From: Acidimicrobiia bacterium
Lineage (GTDB): Bacteria; Actinomycetota; Acidimicrobiia; Acidimicrobiales; Aldehydirespiratoraceae
NCBI GenBank assembly: GCA_024421095.1
Contig: JAHQYM010000004.1
Location: 1-57,329 of the forward strand
Reading direction: 5' to 3'
Length of the DNA: 57,329 bases
In this document: positions 8,546-17,901 of the stretch, in pieces
Numbering within the stretch: the first letter of the stretch is position 1
Layout: each line of letters starts with the position of its first letter
The notes under the pieces: model-generated
The model's input: only the letters and a program-made list of their open reading frames with translations
Database searches by the model: none
What the model was told of the DNA's origin: nothing
Translations under genes and position numbers: made by a program

Positions 8546-9832
8546 TTAGTTGAGAGTTAAGGTGACCAGAAACTGAGTCGGCCAGTTTTTGCCGCCGAGG
8601 ATCCACTGGCCATCACCACGGTAAGCCACGCCGTTGAGCACGGTATGAGTCTCGCTTGCGGAGATGCCAGCTTCCGTAGCCAACAGCGACCCGTCTACGG
8701 TCACGAACACTTCGCCAGAGTCAGGCTCAAAGATGATTATCTCGTTGCTGAGCCAGATGTTGGCGACCACCAAACCGTCAACACATTCAAGTTCGTTAAT
8801 ACGCACCACCGGTTGATTGTTGCGGCGCACCGTTACGGTTTTGGTGACGCTGAAATCGTCGCTGTTGCGCTGCGTTAAGGTTGCCGTGCCGTTGCTCATC
8901 AAGAACCGTGAGCGGGTGTCGTCCCAGCAGATCCCCCAGCCTTCGCCCGAGTAACGAAACTCGCCAAGCGGTTCGAAAGTATCGCGGTCGTAACGCAAAG
9001 CGCGGCCAGCCTTCCAAGTTAGTTGAATGATTTCGTCACCCGCGACGGTCAATCCCTCGCCAAACAAGTTGGACGCAAGAGCCCGCGAGCGTACTTCAGT
9101 GCTTCCCCGCAGAGCGCGCAGGCGAGAGCGCCCGTAAAGGCCAGTGCTTTCATAGATGGTGTCGCCGTGCAGTTCAAGACCTTGGGTAAATGCCTCCGTG
9201 CTGTGCGTCCATTGATCCTCAATCTGCACTCGCCATTGCTGGTCAGCAACCGTGCGAGGGTCAACCGGCCAAGGTGCTGCGGTTGTCGTGGTTGTGGTGT
9301 TGGTGGTGGTGATTTCAGAAGCGGTGATTGACGTAGTGTTGGTTGATCGACCGTTGGTTGTTGCGGTGCTCGCAACTGTGGTCGTGCTCGCAACTGTGGT
9401 CGTGCTCACACTCACACTCGTGCTCGTGCTCACGCTCGTGCTCGTGCTCACGCTCGCGCTCGTGCTCACGCTCGCGCTCGTGGTTTCAGTGTTGGTCGTG
9501 ATGGTGGGATTTGGGGGTGCGGTGGTGGTGATTTCAGAAGCGGTGATTGACGTTGTGGTGGTTGATTGACCGTTGGTTGTTGCGGTGCTCGCAACTGTGG
9601 TCGTGGTTCGCCCCGTACTAGTTGGGGCGGTAGTCGTAGAAATGGAGGTCGTTGGTTTAGCGGTAGTTTCAGCAGTGATCCGCTTAGAGGTGGTGGTTGG
9701 GAGAGCAGTAGTTGCACCTTGGTCGCTCGACTCGGCATTTTCGGAGTTCGCACAACCCGCAACTACTAGGCAAAAGGCAACGCTCAGCAAAAACAGGAGA
9801 GTACCAAGCGCCAATTGGTCTCGGGTATTCAT
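8546..9832 (-). CDS. Lipoprotein glutaminyl-peptide cyclotransferase with Thr/Ser-rich linker
   Basis: The C-terminal ~240 residues are a plant/bacterial-type glutamine cyclotransferase beta-propeller. Marker phrases are AFTQGLELHGDTIYESTGLY, GEGLTVAGDEIIQLTWK, EGWGICWDDTRSRFLMSNGT, INELECVDGLVVANIW and LNGVAYRG. It would turn N-terminal Gln into pyroglutamate on exported peptides. The N-terminus is a lipoprotein signal (LLFLLSVAFCLVVAGC, lipobox VAGC), so it should be anchored outside the membrane. About 160 Thr/Ser-rich residues, including STSASVSTSTSV repeats, form a spacer. The ATG at 9832 is preferred over an adjacent TTG at 9835. Confidence 0.85.
   Translation of the reverse strand: MNTRDQLALGTLLFLLSVAFCLVVAGCANSENAESSDQGATTALPTTTSKRITAETTAKPTTSISTTTAPTSTGRTTTTVASTATTNGQSTTTTSITASEITTTAPPNPTITTNTETTSASVSTSASVSTSTSVSTSTSVSVSTTTVASTTTVASTATTNGRSTNTTSITASEITTTNTTTTTTAAPWPVDPRTVADQQWRVQIEDQWTHSTEAFTQGLELHGDTIYESTGLYGRSRLRALRGSTEVRSRALASNLFGEGLTVAGDEIIQLTWKAGRALRYDRDTFEPLGEFRYSGEGWGICWDDTRSRFLMSNGTATLTQRNSDDFSVTKTVTVRRNNQPVVRINELECVDGLVVANIWLSNEIIIFEPDSGEVFVTVDGSLLATEAGISASETHTVLNGVAYRGDGQWILGGKNWPTQFLVTLTLN
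9403..9482. repeat. Short tandem repeat in the Thr/Ser linker
   Basis: A run built from CTCGTG and CTCACG hexamers, in 12-18 bp combinations, inside the cyclotransferase linker. On the coding strand it gives alternating Ser, Thr, Val and Ala. All units are multiples of three, so expansion or contraction would only alter spacer length. Confidence 0.8.
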
Positions 9833-9885
9833 CAACGATTACCTCGCACAGCACGCGCCTCCGATGCCTGAACCAACCCCTATGA

Positions 9886-10335
<450 letters not shown>

Positions 10336-10375
10336 GCCTAAATCCCAATAAGATCAGCGAACCAAAGGAATCGTA

Positions 10376-10753
10376 ATGGCATTCACTATCTATCATAACC
10401 CGCATTGAAACTCTTCAAGCAATGCTGTAGCGGTCGCTACGCAAATGGGTGTCGAGTTCACAGAAGTCCGCTACATGAAAGACTTCCCAGATGAGGCCAC
10501 GCTCCACGAGATCATCAACAAACTTGAAGAACCAGTTGAAGACCTAGTTCGCAAAGACGCTCAGTTCGCCAAACTCGGCCTCAACGAGGAAGACTACGTG
10601 AACAACCCCGACGCTGTGGTGGCAACACTAAGCAAGTACCATAGGTTGCTGCAACGGCCGGTTATTGTGGGGACTCGCAAGGCGATAATCGGGCGACCAT
10701 TCAACGGCGTGCTGGGCAAGAAACGGATTTCTCAAATTTTGGGTAGCGATTAG
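10376..10753 (+). CDS. ArsC-family reductase, candidate selenoprotein (in-frame TGA at 10406)
   Basis: From ATG 10376 (AAAGGA 7 nt upstream) the frame runs 126 codons to TAG if the TGA at 10406-10408 is read through. The protein begins MAFTIYHNPH-U-NSSSN, aligning with the ArsC active site TIYHNPACGTSR; residue 11, the catalytic Cys, is the TGA. The arginines that hold arsenate in ArsC are all kept: LVRKD, QRPVIV and GRPFN. Everything after the TGA is intact, so this is not a decaying gene. A SECIS-like hairpin follows at 10423-10443. I infer Sec at position 11. Length (125) is at the short end of the ArsC/Spx family, so the substrate could be arsenate or a protein or small-molecule thiol. 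Lies between glnB and a TetR gene. Confidence 0.85.
10423..10443 (+). promoter_or_regulatory. SECIS-like hairpin of the ArsC-family gene
   Basis: Fifteen nt after the TGA the RNA can fold as stem TGC/GCA, a bulged T, stem GTAGC/GCTAC and a four-base loop GGTC. A bulged U below an apical loop containing GGUC is the arrangement SelB recognises in E. coli fdhF mRNA; here the upper stem is two pairs longer. The loop starts 24 nt after the TGA. Fold worked out by eye. Confidence 0.7.
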
Positions 10754-10777
10754 GCACCGAGTCGCTATGCTGTCGGC

Positions 10778-11407
10778 GTGATACTAGAACAACAACTCAG
10801 TCAAAACCAAAAGAGACGCCGTGACCGTGTATTGCGCGCGGCACTAGACCTAGCCGACACCGGCGGATACCACGGGGTGCAAATGCGTGATGTCGCCAAT
10901 CGTGCTGGAGTGGCGTTGGGCACCGTATACAACTATTTTGTGTCGAAAGATCATCTGCTAGCAGTAACGCTAGTTGAGTGGACACGAGAGCTAGCCCAGA
11001 GCGTAAAGCAAAATCCGGCCGAGGGCGATACCACTCTAGAAAAAGTGCTAGATCTGCTCCGCAGAATGACCTTCACCACGCAAAGCAATCAACGAATCGC
11101 CGCCGCCATTGTTGGTGGGTTGATAGCAGAAGGCGAACAGGTCGCGGCGTGCCACCAAGAAATTCATGAAACCTTTACCAACGTTCTGGAGACGGCTTTT
11201 GAACCCGGCTTCGACACCACCAATCGTGACCAGATCATTCGCACACTGCAGAACGTTTGGTTTTCTCAATTGATTTTTTGGAAAAATGGCTGGTTCCCGA
11301 TTGAGCGATGCGTGCAAGAGTTAGAAGACACCGCGAAAATGTTCCTCGCTGACGAACAGCCGGCGAGCGCCTCTGCGGTTACCGCCTCTGCACGTGTCGG
11401 ATGGTAA
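10778..11407 (+). CDS. TetR/AcrR family transcriptional regulator
   Basis: Residues 10-60 form a typical TetR helix-turn-helix: RRRDRVLRAALDLADTGGY, VQMRDVANRAGVALGTVYNYF, then SKDHLL. This is close to the KstR-like branch that represses lipid or sterol catabolism, but the ligand-binding C-terminal domain (residues 65-195) is too variable for me to assign an effector. The start is a GTG at 10778. It follows the ArsC-family gene by 24 bp, so it could regulate that transcript or simply be carried on it. Confidence 0.85.
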   Translation: MILEQQLSQNQKRRRDRVLRAALDLADTGGYHGVQMRDVANRAGVALGTVYNYFVSKDHLLAVTLVEWTRELAQSVKQNPAEGDTTLEKVLDLLRRMTFTTQSNQRIAAAIVGGLIAEGEQVAACHQEIHETFTNVLETAFEPGFDTTNRDQIIRTLQNVWFSQLIFWKNGWFPIERCVQELEDTAKMFLADEQPASASAVTASARVGW

Positions 11408-11621
11408 GGTACTCCAAACTCACACAGTACTAGGCCCAAGTAGGGCCAACGCTACTTCGCGGCACCAAAGCAAGTGTCGTGCAACTGTTGATAAAGGGCG
11501 CTTTCGTAAGTGTCAAGCAACGCCAAGTCGCAAAAGAGTGGATCGAAAACAATCGGGTACTAGTTGACCGTTGGTTGCAAGTGGCCCGGGGCTGACGGTT
11601 TATTTGGATTTAGGTTAGCGT

Positions 11622-13184
11622 GTGGAGTTTTTTGCTCCACGCTCTAAACTGATAGCTGTGAACAATGAACTAGGCGTGAACGAATCGGTTGCGGTCGATG
11701 CGGCCGAAGACCCTTCAAAAACGCCCGCATCAACCCCATTTGCGCCCGCAGAGCCTCCACCACCACCTCCGCTGCCGCCGCAACAGACAACGGATGTCTT
11801 CGAGCAAGCGTTGCCGCAAAATCCGCCAGTATCACCCTTTGAACGGGCTGGGTCACCCTTTGAACCGGCTGGGTCACCCTTTGAACCGGCTGCACAAGGC
11901 AGGTTGTTTCAAGCACCCCCAACCGTGTCGGCACCGGTCCCTTCGTCGCCAGTTCTCTCGGCACCTGCCCCTCCGCCTCCCCCGCCTCCACCACCACCGC
12001 TCACGTCGATGTCAGCGGCAGCGAGTCTCGGTCAACAGCGGAACCGCGGCTCCAAACCTTTCAGGATTGTGGCATCGGTGGTATTAGCGATTTTATTGTT
12101 GGGCGGGTCTTTTGTAGTGGGTCAAAATTGGTCTGCAAATAATCCAGTGGTGCCCGCTCAAAATGATGGCATTGAGGCTTTAGTACCTTCAACCGGCACG
12201 GACTTGGATGCCCCAATCAACGCCAACGCCGACACCCCAACAGTTGAGTCCATTCTTGAGGTGCAACCTGGGCCGTTAGCCAACAGCAATTCCAACGAAC
12301 CAGTAGCCGATGTTGCCGAAGCCCTCAGCCCCTCGATCGTAGTCATAGAAATAACTGACGTAAGTCAAGGTTCGGGTGTGGTTTGGGATGCCGAGAATGG
12401 TTACATCGTCACCAACAACCATGTCGTTGAGGGGGCCTCCACCGTAAGCGTTCGCTTTGCTGACGGTCAAGTGGTAACCGGCACTGTCATTGGTGGCGAT
12501 ACAAGCCGCGACATCGCCATCGTTGGGGTTGACCCAACCGAAGTCAACTCTTTGGTCCAAGCGGTTTTCGCACCGGCTTCTGAAGTGCGCGTAGGTCAGT
12601 TGGCGGTGGCTATTGGTGGCCCTTTCGGGTTGGAACAAAGCGTTACCGCCGGCGTGGTAAGCGCCATCAACCGTGTGTTATTGGGAGGTGGATCAGACCC
12701 AGCAAACCCTAACCCCGTGGAGATGATCCAGACTGATGCTCCGATCAATCCCGGTAACTCAGGTGGTGCCTTGGCCGACAGGCAAGGCCGCATAATTGGG
12801 ATCAACACACAGATCCAAACCACTAGTCTGGCGCGCGGTAGCGTGGGTGTGGGTTTCGCGATTCCTTCAGACACGATTGAGTTGATCGCAAGACGTATTG
12901 TCAGTGGCGAATCCTTAGATGTTGGCTACTTAGGGATACAAGGTGAGACACCCACTGATGGTTCACCGGGTGCTTTAGTGACCTCGGTAGTGGCCGGTTC
13001 GCCCGCCGAAATTAGTGGGCTGCAAATCGGCGATCTAATAATTGCGATCAACGGCAAAGAACTCGCTTCAATGGCCGACTTGGCGGCTGAGGTGAAGCTG
13101 TTCCGGCCAACTGAGGTGATAGATGTTTTGGTGTTGCGTGACGGTGTAAGGTTGACGCTGCGAGCGATCCTTGGTTCCGCTTAA
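11622..13184 (+). CDS. HtrA/DegP-like membrane-anchored serine protease with PDZ domain
   Basis: The 520-residue protein has a cytoplasmic Pro-rich N-terminus (residues 30-130, with three SPFE(R/P)AG units), one membrane span at about 147-166 (IVASVVLAILLLGGSFVVG), then an extracytoplasmic trypsin-like domain. The catalytic triad is visible as H266 (TNNHVVEG), D296 (SRDIAIV) and S379 (PGNSGGAL). A PDZ domain follows (YLGIQGE, GSPAEISGLQIGDLIIAINGK). It would degrade or refold misfolded envelope proteins under stress. The start used is a GTG at 11622; a second GTG at 11658 is possible. The preceding 214 bp contain no gene. Confidence 0.9.
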   Translation: MEFFAPRSKLIAVNNELGVNESVAVDAAEDPSKTPASTPFAPAEPPPPPPLPPQQTTDVFEQALPQNPPVSPFERAGSPFEPAGSPFEPAAQGRLFQAPPTVSAPVPSSPVLSAPAPPPPPPPPPPLTSMSAAASLGQQRNRGSKPFRIVASVVLAILLLGGSFVVGQNWSANNPVVPAQNDGIEALVPSTGTDLDAPINANADTPTVESILEVQPGPLANSNSNEPVADVAEALSPSIVVIEITDVSQGSGVVWDAENGYIVTNNHVVEGASTVSVRFADGQVVTGTVIGGDTSRDIAIVGVDPTEVNSLVQAVFAPASEVRVGQLAVAIGGPFGLEQSVTAGVVSAINRVLLGGGSDPANPNPVEMIQTDAPINPGNSGGALADRQGRIIGINTQIQTTSLARGSVGVGFAIPSDTIELIARRIVSGESLDVGYLGIQGETPTDGSPGALVTSVVAGSPAEISGLQIGDLIIAINGKELASMADLAAEVKLFRPTEVIDVLVLRDGVRLTLRAILGSA

Positions 13185-13257
13185 CCTCAACGCACACACG
13201 CGCACACGCAAAGCACGCAAGTTTAGACCATGAAAGATTAGGTAGGGTCCATCGGCC

Positions 13258-14331
13258 ATGTTCCTCACGATCATTATCGCTATCGCTGCGCTGATCATTA
13301 TCGGTTTCTCAGCGTATTTTATTGTTCAGGCGCGCCGTATTGAACGCGGCGAAGAGTTGCAACTTGAAGAGTCTGGCAGCACCACAACACCCGAACCAGC
13401 AGTTGCCGCACCCTCGTTCAGGGATCGCCTCGGAAAGACTCGCGCCGCACTTTCGGGCTATCTTGGCTCAGTTTTCGGACGTGGTGATATCAACGATGAG
13501 ACTTGGCAACACTTACAAGACGCATTGATTCGTGCGGATGTGGGCGTGGGCACATCCGCTGACATCGTGGCCACAGTCCGCAGCAAAGCTGCTGCCGATG
13601 GCGTAACCGACAAGACAGAATTGGCTGGCTTGGTGAAAACCGAAATCGTCTCACGCCTCAAAGGTTTCGACCGTTCGATGAGCACCGCGCGAGAAGATTC
13701 TGCCACCGAGAACGGCAAAACCAAGCCAGCCGTTTGGCTGTTCGTGGGAGTGAACGGAGTTGGCAAAACCACCACAATAGGAAAGTTGGCGCACCGAGAA
13801 GCGAGTGCTGGGCGTTCAGTGGTGCTGGCCGCTGGCGACACCTTTAGGGCCGCTGCTGTGGAACAGTTGTCGGTTTGGTCTGAACGCAGTGGGGTAGAGA
13901 TTGTTAAAGGGTCTAGCGGAGCTGATCCTTCGTCGGTTGTTTTCGACGCGGTGGAGCATGCCGCGGCGCGTGCTGTGCCATTAGTGATGGCCGACACCGC
14001 AGGCCGTCTCCAAACCAAGACCAACTTGATGGAAGAATTGCGCAAGGTGCGCCGGGTTGCCGAAAAAGGTGCCGGGACGGTTACCGAAACGCTGCTAGTG
14101 ATTGATGCCACAACCGGGCAAAATGCGCTGTCGCAAGCGCGGCAGTTCGGTGAAGCGGTAGACGTGAGTGGTGTGGTGTTAACCAAGTTGGACGGTTCCG
14201 CTAAGGGCGGGATCGTGATTGCGATTCACGCCGAGTTGGGGGTGCCGGTAAAGTTCGTCGGCCTCGGGGAAGGGATCACTGATTTGGTTGAATTCGACCC
14301 GCACGAGTTCGTTGCCGCGCTCTTTGAATAA
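13258..14331 (+). CDS. ftsY: Signal recognition particle receptor FtsY
   Basis: FtsY docks SRP-ribosome complexes to SecYEG. The N-terminus is one membrane helix (FLTIIIAIAALIIIGFSAYF), as in other actinobacterial FtsY proteins, followed by a short acidic linker. The N domain starts near residue 58 (SFRDRLGKTRAAL). The G domain shows P-loop GVNGVGKTTT, DTFRAAAVEQL, DTAGRLQT, TKLDGSAKGG and the closing GLGEGITDLVEFD. It is followed 77 bp later by ffh, its GTPase partner. Confidence 0.97.
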   Translation: MFLTIIIAIAALIIIGFSAYFIVQARRIERGEELQLEESGSTTTPEPAVAAPSFRDRLGKTRAALSGYLGSVFGRGDINDETWQHLQDALIRADVGVGTSADIVATVRSKAAADGVTDKTELAGLVKTEIVSRLKGFDRSMSTAREDSATENGKTKPAVWLFVGVNGVGKTTTIGKLAHREASAGRSVVLAAGDTFRAAAVEQLSVWSERSGVEIVKGSSGADPSSVVFDAVEHAAARAVPLVMADTAGRLQTKTNLMEELRKVRRVAEKGAGTVTETLLVIDATTGQNALSQARQFGEAVDVSGVVLTKLDGSAKGGIVIAIHAELGVPVKFVGLGEGITDLVEFDPHEFVAALFE

Positions 14332-14408
14332 CTCAAACTTGAGCGTTGCCGTAACCAAGCGGCTAGCTCAGACGCACGCAAAGGCAGATCACCGCTAGGC
14401 TAGAAGTC

Positions 14409-15875
14409 ATGTTTGAAACCCTTTCAGACCGTTTTGAGCGGATCTTTCAAGGCATTCGTGGACGAGGCAAACTAAACCAAGCCGACATTGATGCCACGCT
14501 AGCTGAGATTCGATTGGCGCTGCTTGAAGCGGATGTCAACTTGGATGTGGTTGAATCGCTGACTCAGCGTATCCGCAACCGTGCCCTCGGTCAGGAGCTT
14601 TCTAAGGCTCTCAACCCCAGCCAACAAGTCGTCAAAATAGTGCTTGATGAGTTGACTGTGAGCCTCGGCGGGGAAGCGATGAAACTCACTTACGCGTCGA
14701 AACCTCCAACCGTGGTGTTGTTAGCGGGTTTGCAAGGCTCTGGCAAGACCACCAACGCAGCCAAACTAGCACAATGGTTCAAAAAGCAGGGGCGGCATCC
14801 CTTACTTGTTGGTGCAGACCTACAAAGACCGGCAGCAGTTGAACAGCTACGCACCTTGGGTGAACAGATCGACGTGCCGGTCTTTTCTGAAACCAGTCGA
14901 CCGACTAAGGTCGCTAAAAAGGCCCTCAAAGAAGCCGCCCGCACTGCCCGTGACGTGGTGATTGTCGACACTGCCGGTCGGCTCGCCATAGACCAAACGT
15001 TGATGGCCGAGATTGCCAACATTTCTTCGGCGGTCAACCCCCACTACACACTTTTGGTTGTGGACGCCATGACCGGTCAAGATGCCGTGACCATGGCCCG
15101 AGCCTTCGACCAAACCCTTGCCCTAGACGGCGTGATCTTAACCAAACTCGACGGCGATGCACGTGGCGGTGCGGCGCTGTCGGTCAAAGAAGTAGTAGGC
15201 AAACCGATTGCGTTTGCCTCAACCGGTGAAAAAATTGAAGATTTCGACACCTTCTACCCAGACCGTTTAGCAAGCCGCATTCTCGGAATGGGAGATGTCG
15301 AAACACTGATCGAGAAAGCTGAGGAAGCGTTCGAGCAGGAGCAAGCCGAAAAAGCGGCGGAACGCTTGCTTGAAGGCACCTTCACGCTCGAAGATTTTCT
15401 GGAACAAATGCAGCAGATAAAGAAAATGGGCCCCTTAGGAAATTTGGTGGGGATGATGCCGGGGCTCCCCAAAGAAGCCCGAAACGCTGAATTGGATGAC
15501 AGCCATCTGGCGCGGGTTGAGGGGATCATTCGCTCCATGACACCAGCAGAACGAGCGCAACCCGATGTCATCAACGGTTCTAGGCGGTTACGTATTGCCA
15601 ACGGTTCAGGTGTGCAACCCACCGAAGTCAAGCAACTTCTTGACCAATTTTCGCAGATGCGTCAGATGATGAAACAGTTCTCCGGTATGGGTTCAAAAAA
15701 GTTCAACCCGAAAGCCCGAAGTAAGGGCAAGAAAGGTAAGCAACGGCGAGGCGGACGCGTAACCCACAACGACTCGGCGCGAAGCACGGCAAGCAACCCG
15801 GCGAAGGGCTCTGCTAAACCACCGAAAGTACCATTGGCTCTACCCGGGCTCGAAGACCGTTTGCGCGGGTTTTAG
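14409..15875 (+). CDS. ffh: Signal recognition particle protein Ffh
   Basis: Ffh (SRP54) binds signal sequences and 4.5S RNA. The NG domain has LQGSGKTTNAAKLA, DLQRPAAVEQL, DTAGRLAID, TKLDGDARGGAAL and STGEKIEDFD. The M domain carries the flexible Met-rich loop (LEQMQQIKKMGPLGNLVGMMPGL is its core region) and the RNA-binding SRRLRIANGSG. The tail beyond residue 435 is strongly basic and longer than usual (KARSKGKKGKQRRGG), probably contacting RNA. No SRP RNA gene was seen in the window. Confidence 0.97.
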   Translation: MFETLSDRFERIFQGIRGRGKLNQADIDATLAEIRLALLEADVNLDVVESLTQRIRNRALGQELSKALNPSQQVVKIVLDELTVSLGGEAMKLTYASKPPTVVLLAGLQGSGKTTNAAKLAQWFKKQGRHPLLVGADLQRPAAVEQLRTLGEQIDVPVFSETSRPTKVAKKALKEAARTARDVVIVDTAGRLAIDQTLMAEIANISSAVNPHYTLLVVDAMTGQDAVTMARAFDQTLALDGVILTKLDGDARGGAALSVKEVVGKPIAFASTGEKIEDFDTFYPDRLASRILGMGDVETLIEKAEEAFEQEQAEKAAERLLEGTFTLEDFLEQMQQIKKMGPLGNLVGMMPGLPKEARNAELDDSHLARVEGIIRSMTPAERAQPDVINGSRRLRIANGSGVQPTEVKQLLDQFSQMRQMMKQFSGMGSKKFNPKARSKGKKGKQRRGGRVTHNDSARSTASNPAKGSAKPPKVPLALPGLEDRLRGF

Positions 15876-15992
15876 CGTTATGGGAAACATTTTGGGTAGG
15901 GTAGTTGGCTTATGAGGTTGGAATTGGTTGGTCCGCTAGGATTGAATTGAGCATTCAGTCCCTAAATCATCATTTACAGAAACAGAGAATAT

Positions 15993-16304
15993 ATGGCAGT
16001 CAAGCTCCGCCTTATGCGGATGGGTAAAAAAAAGCAGCCCACTTACCGAGTTGTAGCGGCCGATTCGCGCTCTCCCCGCGATGGTCGCTTCCTAGAGATT
16101 CTCGGCACGTATGAACCGCGCCAAGATCCTTCGCGGATCAAGATCAACAACGACCGCGCCTTGCATTGGCTGAGGCACGGCGCACAACCAACCGACCGAG
16201 TTGAGAAGCTCCTTAAGCTCTCGGGCGCGTGGGAACTATTCAAGGACAAACCGCCTAGTTCCGACACCGCAGTAGCAGCCACCGAAGCTGAAGTAGGTGT
16301 TTGA
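15993..16304 (+). CDS. rpsP: 30S ribosomal protein S16
   Basis: A 103-residue S16 with the standard N-terminus [20 protein letters not shown] and the motif [20 protein letters not shown]. It binds 16S rRNA during 30S assembly. It opens the rpsP-khpA-rimM-trmD-rplS block, where genes are separated by 1 to 90 bp or overlap, so joint transcription is likely. The C-terminal 15 residues are an Ala/Glu-rich tail not present in short S16 proteins. Confidence 0.97.
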   Translation: MAVKLRLMRMGKKKQPTYRVVAADSRSPRDGRFLEILGTYEPRQDPSRIKINNDRALHWLRHGAQPTDRVEKLLKLSGAWELFKDKPPSSDTAVAATEAEVGV

Positions 16305-16305
16305 G

Positions 16306-16551
16306 ATGTCGTTGGATAAGGCTCAAGCAGTTTGTGAATATCTGGTGCAACAGTTGGTTGACGACCCAACAGCTGTAGGCGTTGCGGCCACGCAGACGGG
16401 ATCGAAGTTACGCCTTGATGTGACTGTTGGTGAGGGCGACATGGGCCGGGTGATCGGTAGACGCGGGCGTGTGGCCGGGGCTATTCGTACGGTAGTGCGC
16501 GCTGCTGGCTACGAAGAAGGCACCTCCATTGAGGTTGAGTTCATCGACTGA
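16306..16551 (+). CDS. khpA: KH-domain RNA-binding protein KhpA
   Basis: An 81-residue single KH-domain protein. The RNA-binding GxxG loop is visible in RVIGRRGRVAGAIR. KhpA proteins work as small RNA chaperones with KhpB in cell-size control in other Gram-positive bacteria. The ATG at 16306 lies one base after the rpsP stop; the frame extends upstream to a GTG inside rpsP, which is less likely. Confidence 0.93.
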   Translation: MSLDKAQAVCEYLVQQLVDDPTAVGVAATQTGSKLRLDVTVGEGDMGRVIGRRGRVAGAIRTVVRAAGYEEGTSIEVEFID

Positions 16552-16578
16552 CCCTGCGGCACCGCGCCAGGTATATTG

Positions 16579-17091
16579 ATGCTTGAAGTCGGCCGTGTCA
16601 CCCGCCCGCATGGCGTATGCGGCGATCTGGTAGTGATTTTGACTACCAACCGCAGCGAGCGTTTAGATGTTGGGTCGGTGTTGACGGCCGCAGATCGTGA
16701 GTTGGTGGTGGCTCACGCGAGGCCACACAAAAACTCTTGGATTGTCGGGTTTCGTGGTGTGACCGATCGCCTTAGTGCTGAGGCGCTGAGCGGCACGGTT
16801 CTTCGTGCTGTGCCGCTTGTGGATGCTAATGAATTATGGGTGCATGAGTTGGTAGGCGCGCGGGTGCTAGACCAAGACGGGGTCGAACGTGGTGAGGTGG
16901 CAAAGGTAGTGGAAAATCCGGCCAGTGATCTTTTGGAGTTAGACACCGGCGCGCTGGTGCCGTTGCGCTTCCTTACCGAACTAGTACCCACAAAGCGCAT
17001 CGTTGTTGATGTGCCTGAAGGTTTGTTTGATATTGCGAACAACCCAACCGAAAGTGCTGTCGGTGCTGCTGATTCTGGAATGCCTTCGTGA
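16579..17091 (+). CDS. rimM: Ribosome maturation factor RimM
   Basis: RimM assists assembly of the 30S head near S19. The N-terminal domain begins LEVGRVTRPHGVCGDLVV and the PRC-barrel half is seen in ELWVHELVGARVLDQDGVE and PASDLLELDTG ... VPLRFLTELVP. The ATG at 16579 follows an in-frame TTG. The stop TGA overlaps the GTG of trmD, implying translational coupling. Confidence 0.95.
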   Translation: MLEVGRVTRPHGVCGDLVVILTTNRSERLDVGSVLTAADRELVVAHARPHKNSWIVGFRGVTDRLSAEALSGTVLRAVPLVDANELWVHELVGARVLDQDGVERGEVAKVVENPASDLLELDTGALVPLRFLTELVPTKRIVVDVPEGLFDIANNPTESAVGAADSGMPS

Positions 17092-17813
17092 GTTGTTTGC
17101 GCATTGATGTCTTCACCATTTTCGCGCAACTAGTTGATTCGTTTGCTAGTGAGTCGGTGATTGGTCGGGGGCGTCGTGAGGGGGTGCTTGATTTGCGGGC
17201 TTTCGGTCGCGGGGTTCACCAAAGTGTTGATGACGCTCCGTTTGGTGGTGGAGCGGGGATGGTCATGGCTGCGCCGCCAGTGTTTGCTGCGGTAGAGAAA
17301 CATGAACCCCCTCGTCCGTTGCTGTATTTGTCTCCGGCTGGCAAAATTTTCGATCAACGTATGGCTGAACAGTTAGCAGCGAGCGGTGGCTTTTCGTTGT
17401 TATGTGGACGCTACGAAGGCATTGATGAGCGCATTCGTGAGCATTTGGTTGATGCTGAGGTGTCGGTTGGTGATGTGGTGCTTGCTGGTGGCGAAGTTGC
17501 GGCCTTGTTGATAGTGGAAGCTGTGGGTCGTTTAGTGCCGGGTGTTGTGGGTAACGCCGACAGCATCACCGAGGAATCCTTTACGGATCATTTGTTGGAG
17601 TATCCTCATTTTACTCGCCCAGCCGTTTTTCGCGGTTGGCAAGTGCCGCGAGTGTTGCTCTCGGGTGACCACGGCCAGGTGGCTCGTTGGCGCAAGGCGC
17701 AAGCGTTACGGCAGACGCTTAATCGCCGCCCCGACTTGATCGCAAGACGCGGAGGTCTTAGCGACCAAGACAAGAATCTGCTCGCAGAATTTGGATATCT
17801 TGACGAGTTTTAG
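17088..17813 (+). CDS. trmD: tRNA (guanine-N1)-methyltransferase TrmD
   Basis: TrmD methylates G37 of tRNAs that read CNN codons, preventing frameshifts. The SPOUT-fold marks are DVFTIFAQLV, VDDAPFGGGAGMVM, LLCGRYEGIDERI, VSVGDVVLAGGEVAALL and the trefoil-knot region VVGNADSITEESF. The start is a GTG overlapping the rimM stop. The length of 241 residues is normal. Confidence 0.96.
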   Translation: MSCLRIDVFTIFAQLVDSFASESVIGRGRREGVLDLRAFGRGVHQSVDDAPFGGGAGMVMAAPPVFAAVEKHEPPRPLLYLSPAGKIFDQRMAEQLAASGGFSLLCGRYEGIDERIREHLVDAEVSVGDVVLAGGEVAALLIVEAVGRLVPGVVGNADSITEESFTDHLLEYPHFTRPAVFRGWQVPRVLLSGDHGQVARWRKAQALRQTLNRRPDLIARRGGLSDQDKNLLAEFGYLDEF

Positions 17814-17901
17814 GGTGGTGGTTGGTTGAGTTGCCTCTAGGCTTGCTGTCTGGTACGGCTGTTCGGTCCGTCCTTTAGTTCTCACCGCCGCGGAGTATGC
17901 G

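Noticed and set aside
9252-9769. Plus-strand Val/Gly-rich frames opposite the cyclotransferase linker
   Set aside because: Mirror image of the Thr/Ser-rich repeat; no ribosome site or domain.
10376-10444. ArsC-like gene treated as a pseudogene broken by a stop codon
   Set aside because: Only one stop, located at the catalytic Cys, intact downstream frame, good ribosome site, SECIS-like hairpin, and two further genes in the window with the same pattern.
13458-14186. Long minus-strand frame opposite ftsY
   Set aside because: Shadow of a strongly conserved gene; Ser/Thr/Ala-rich composition without any domain.
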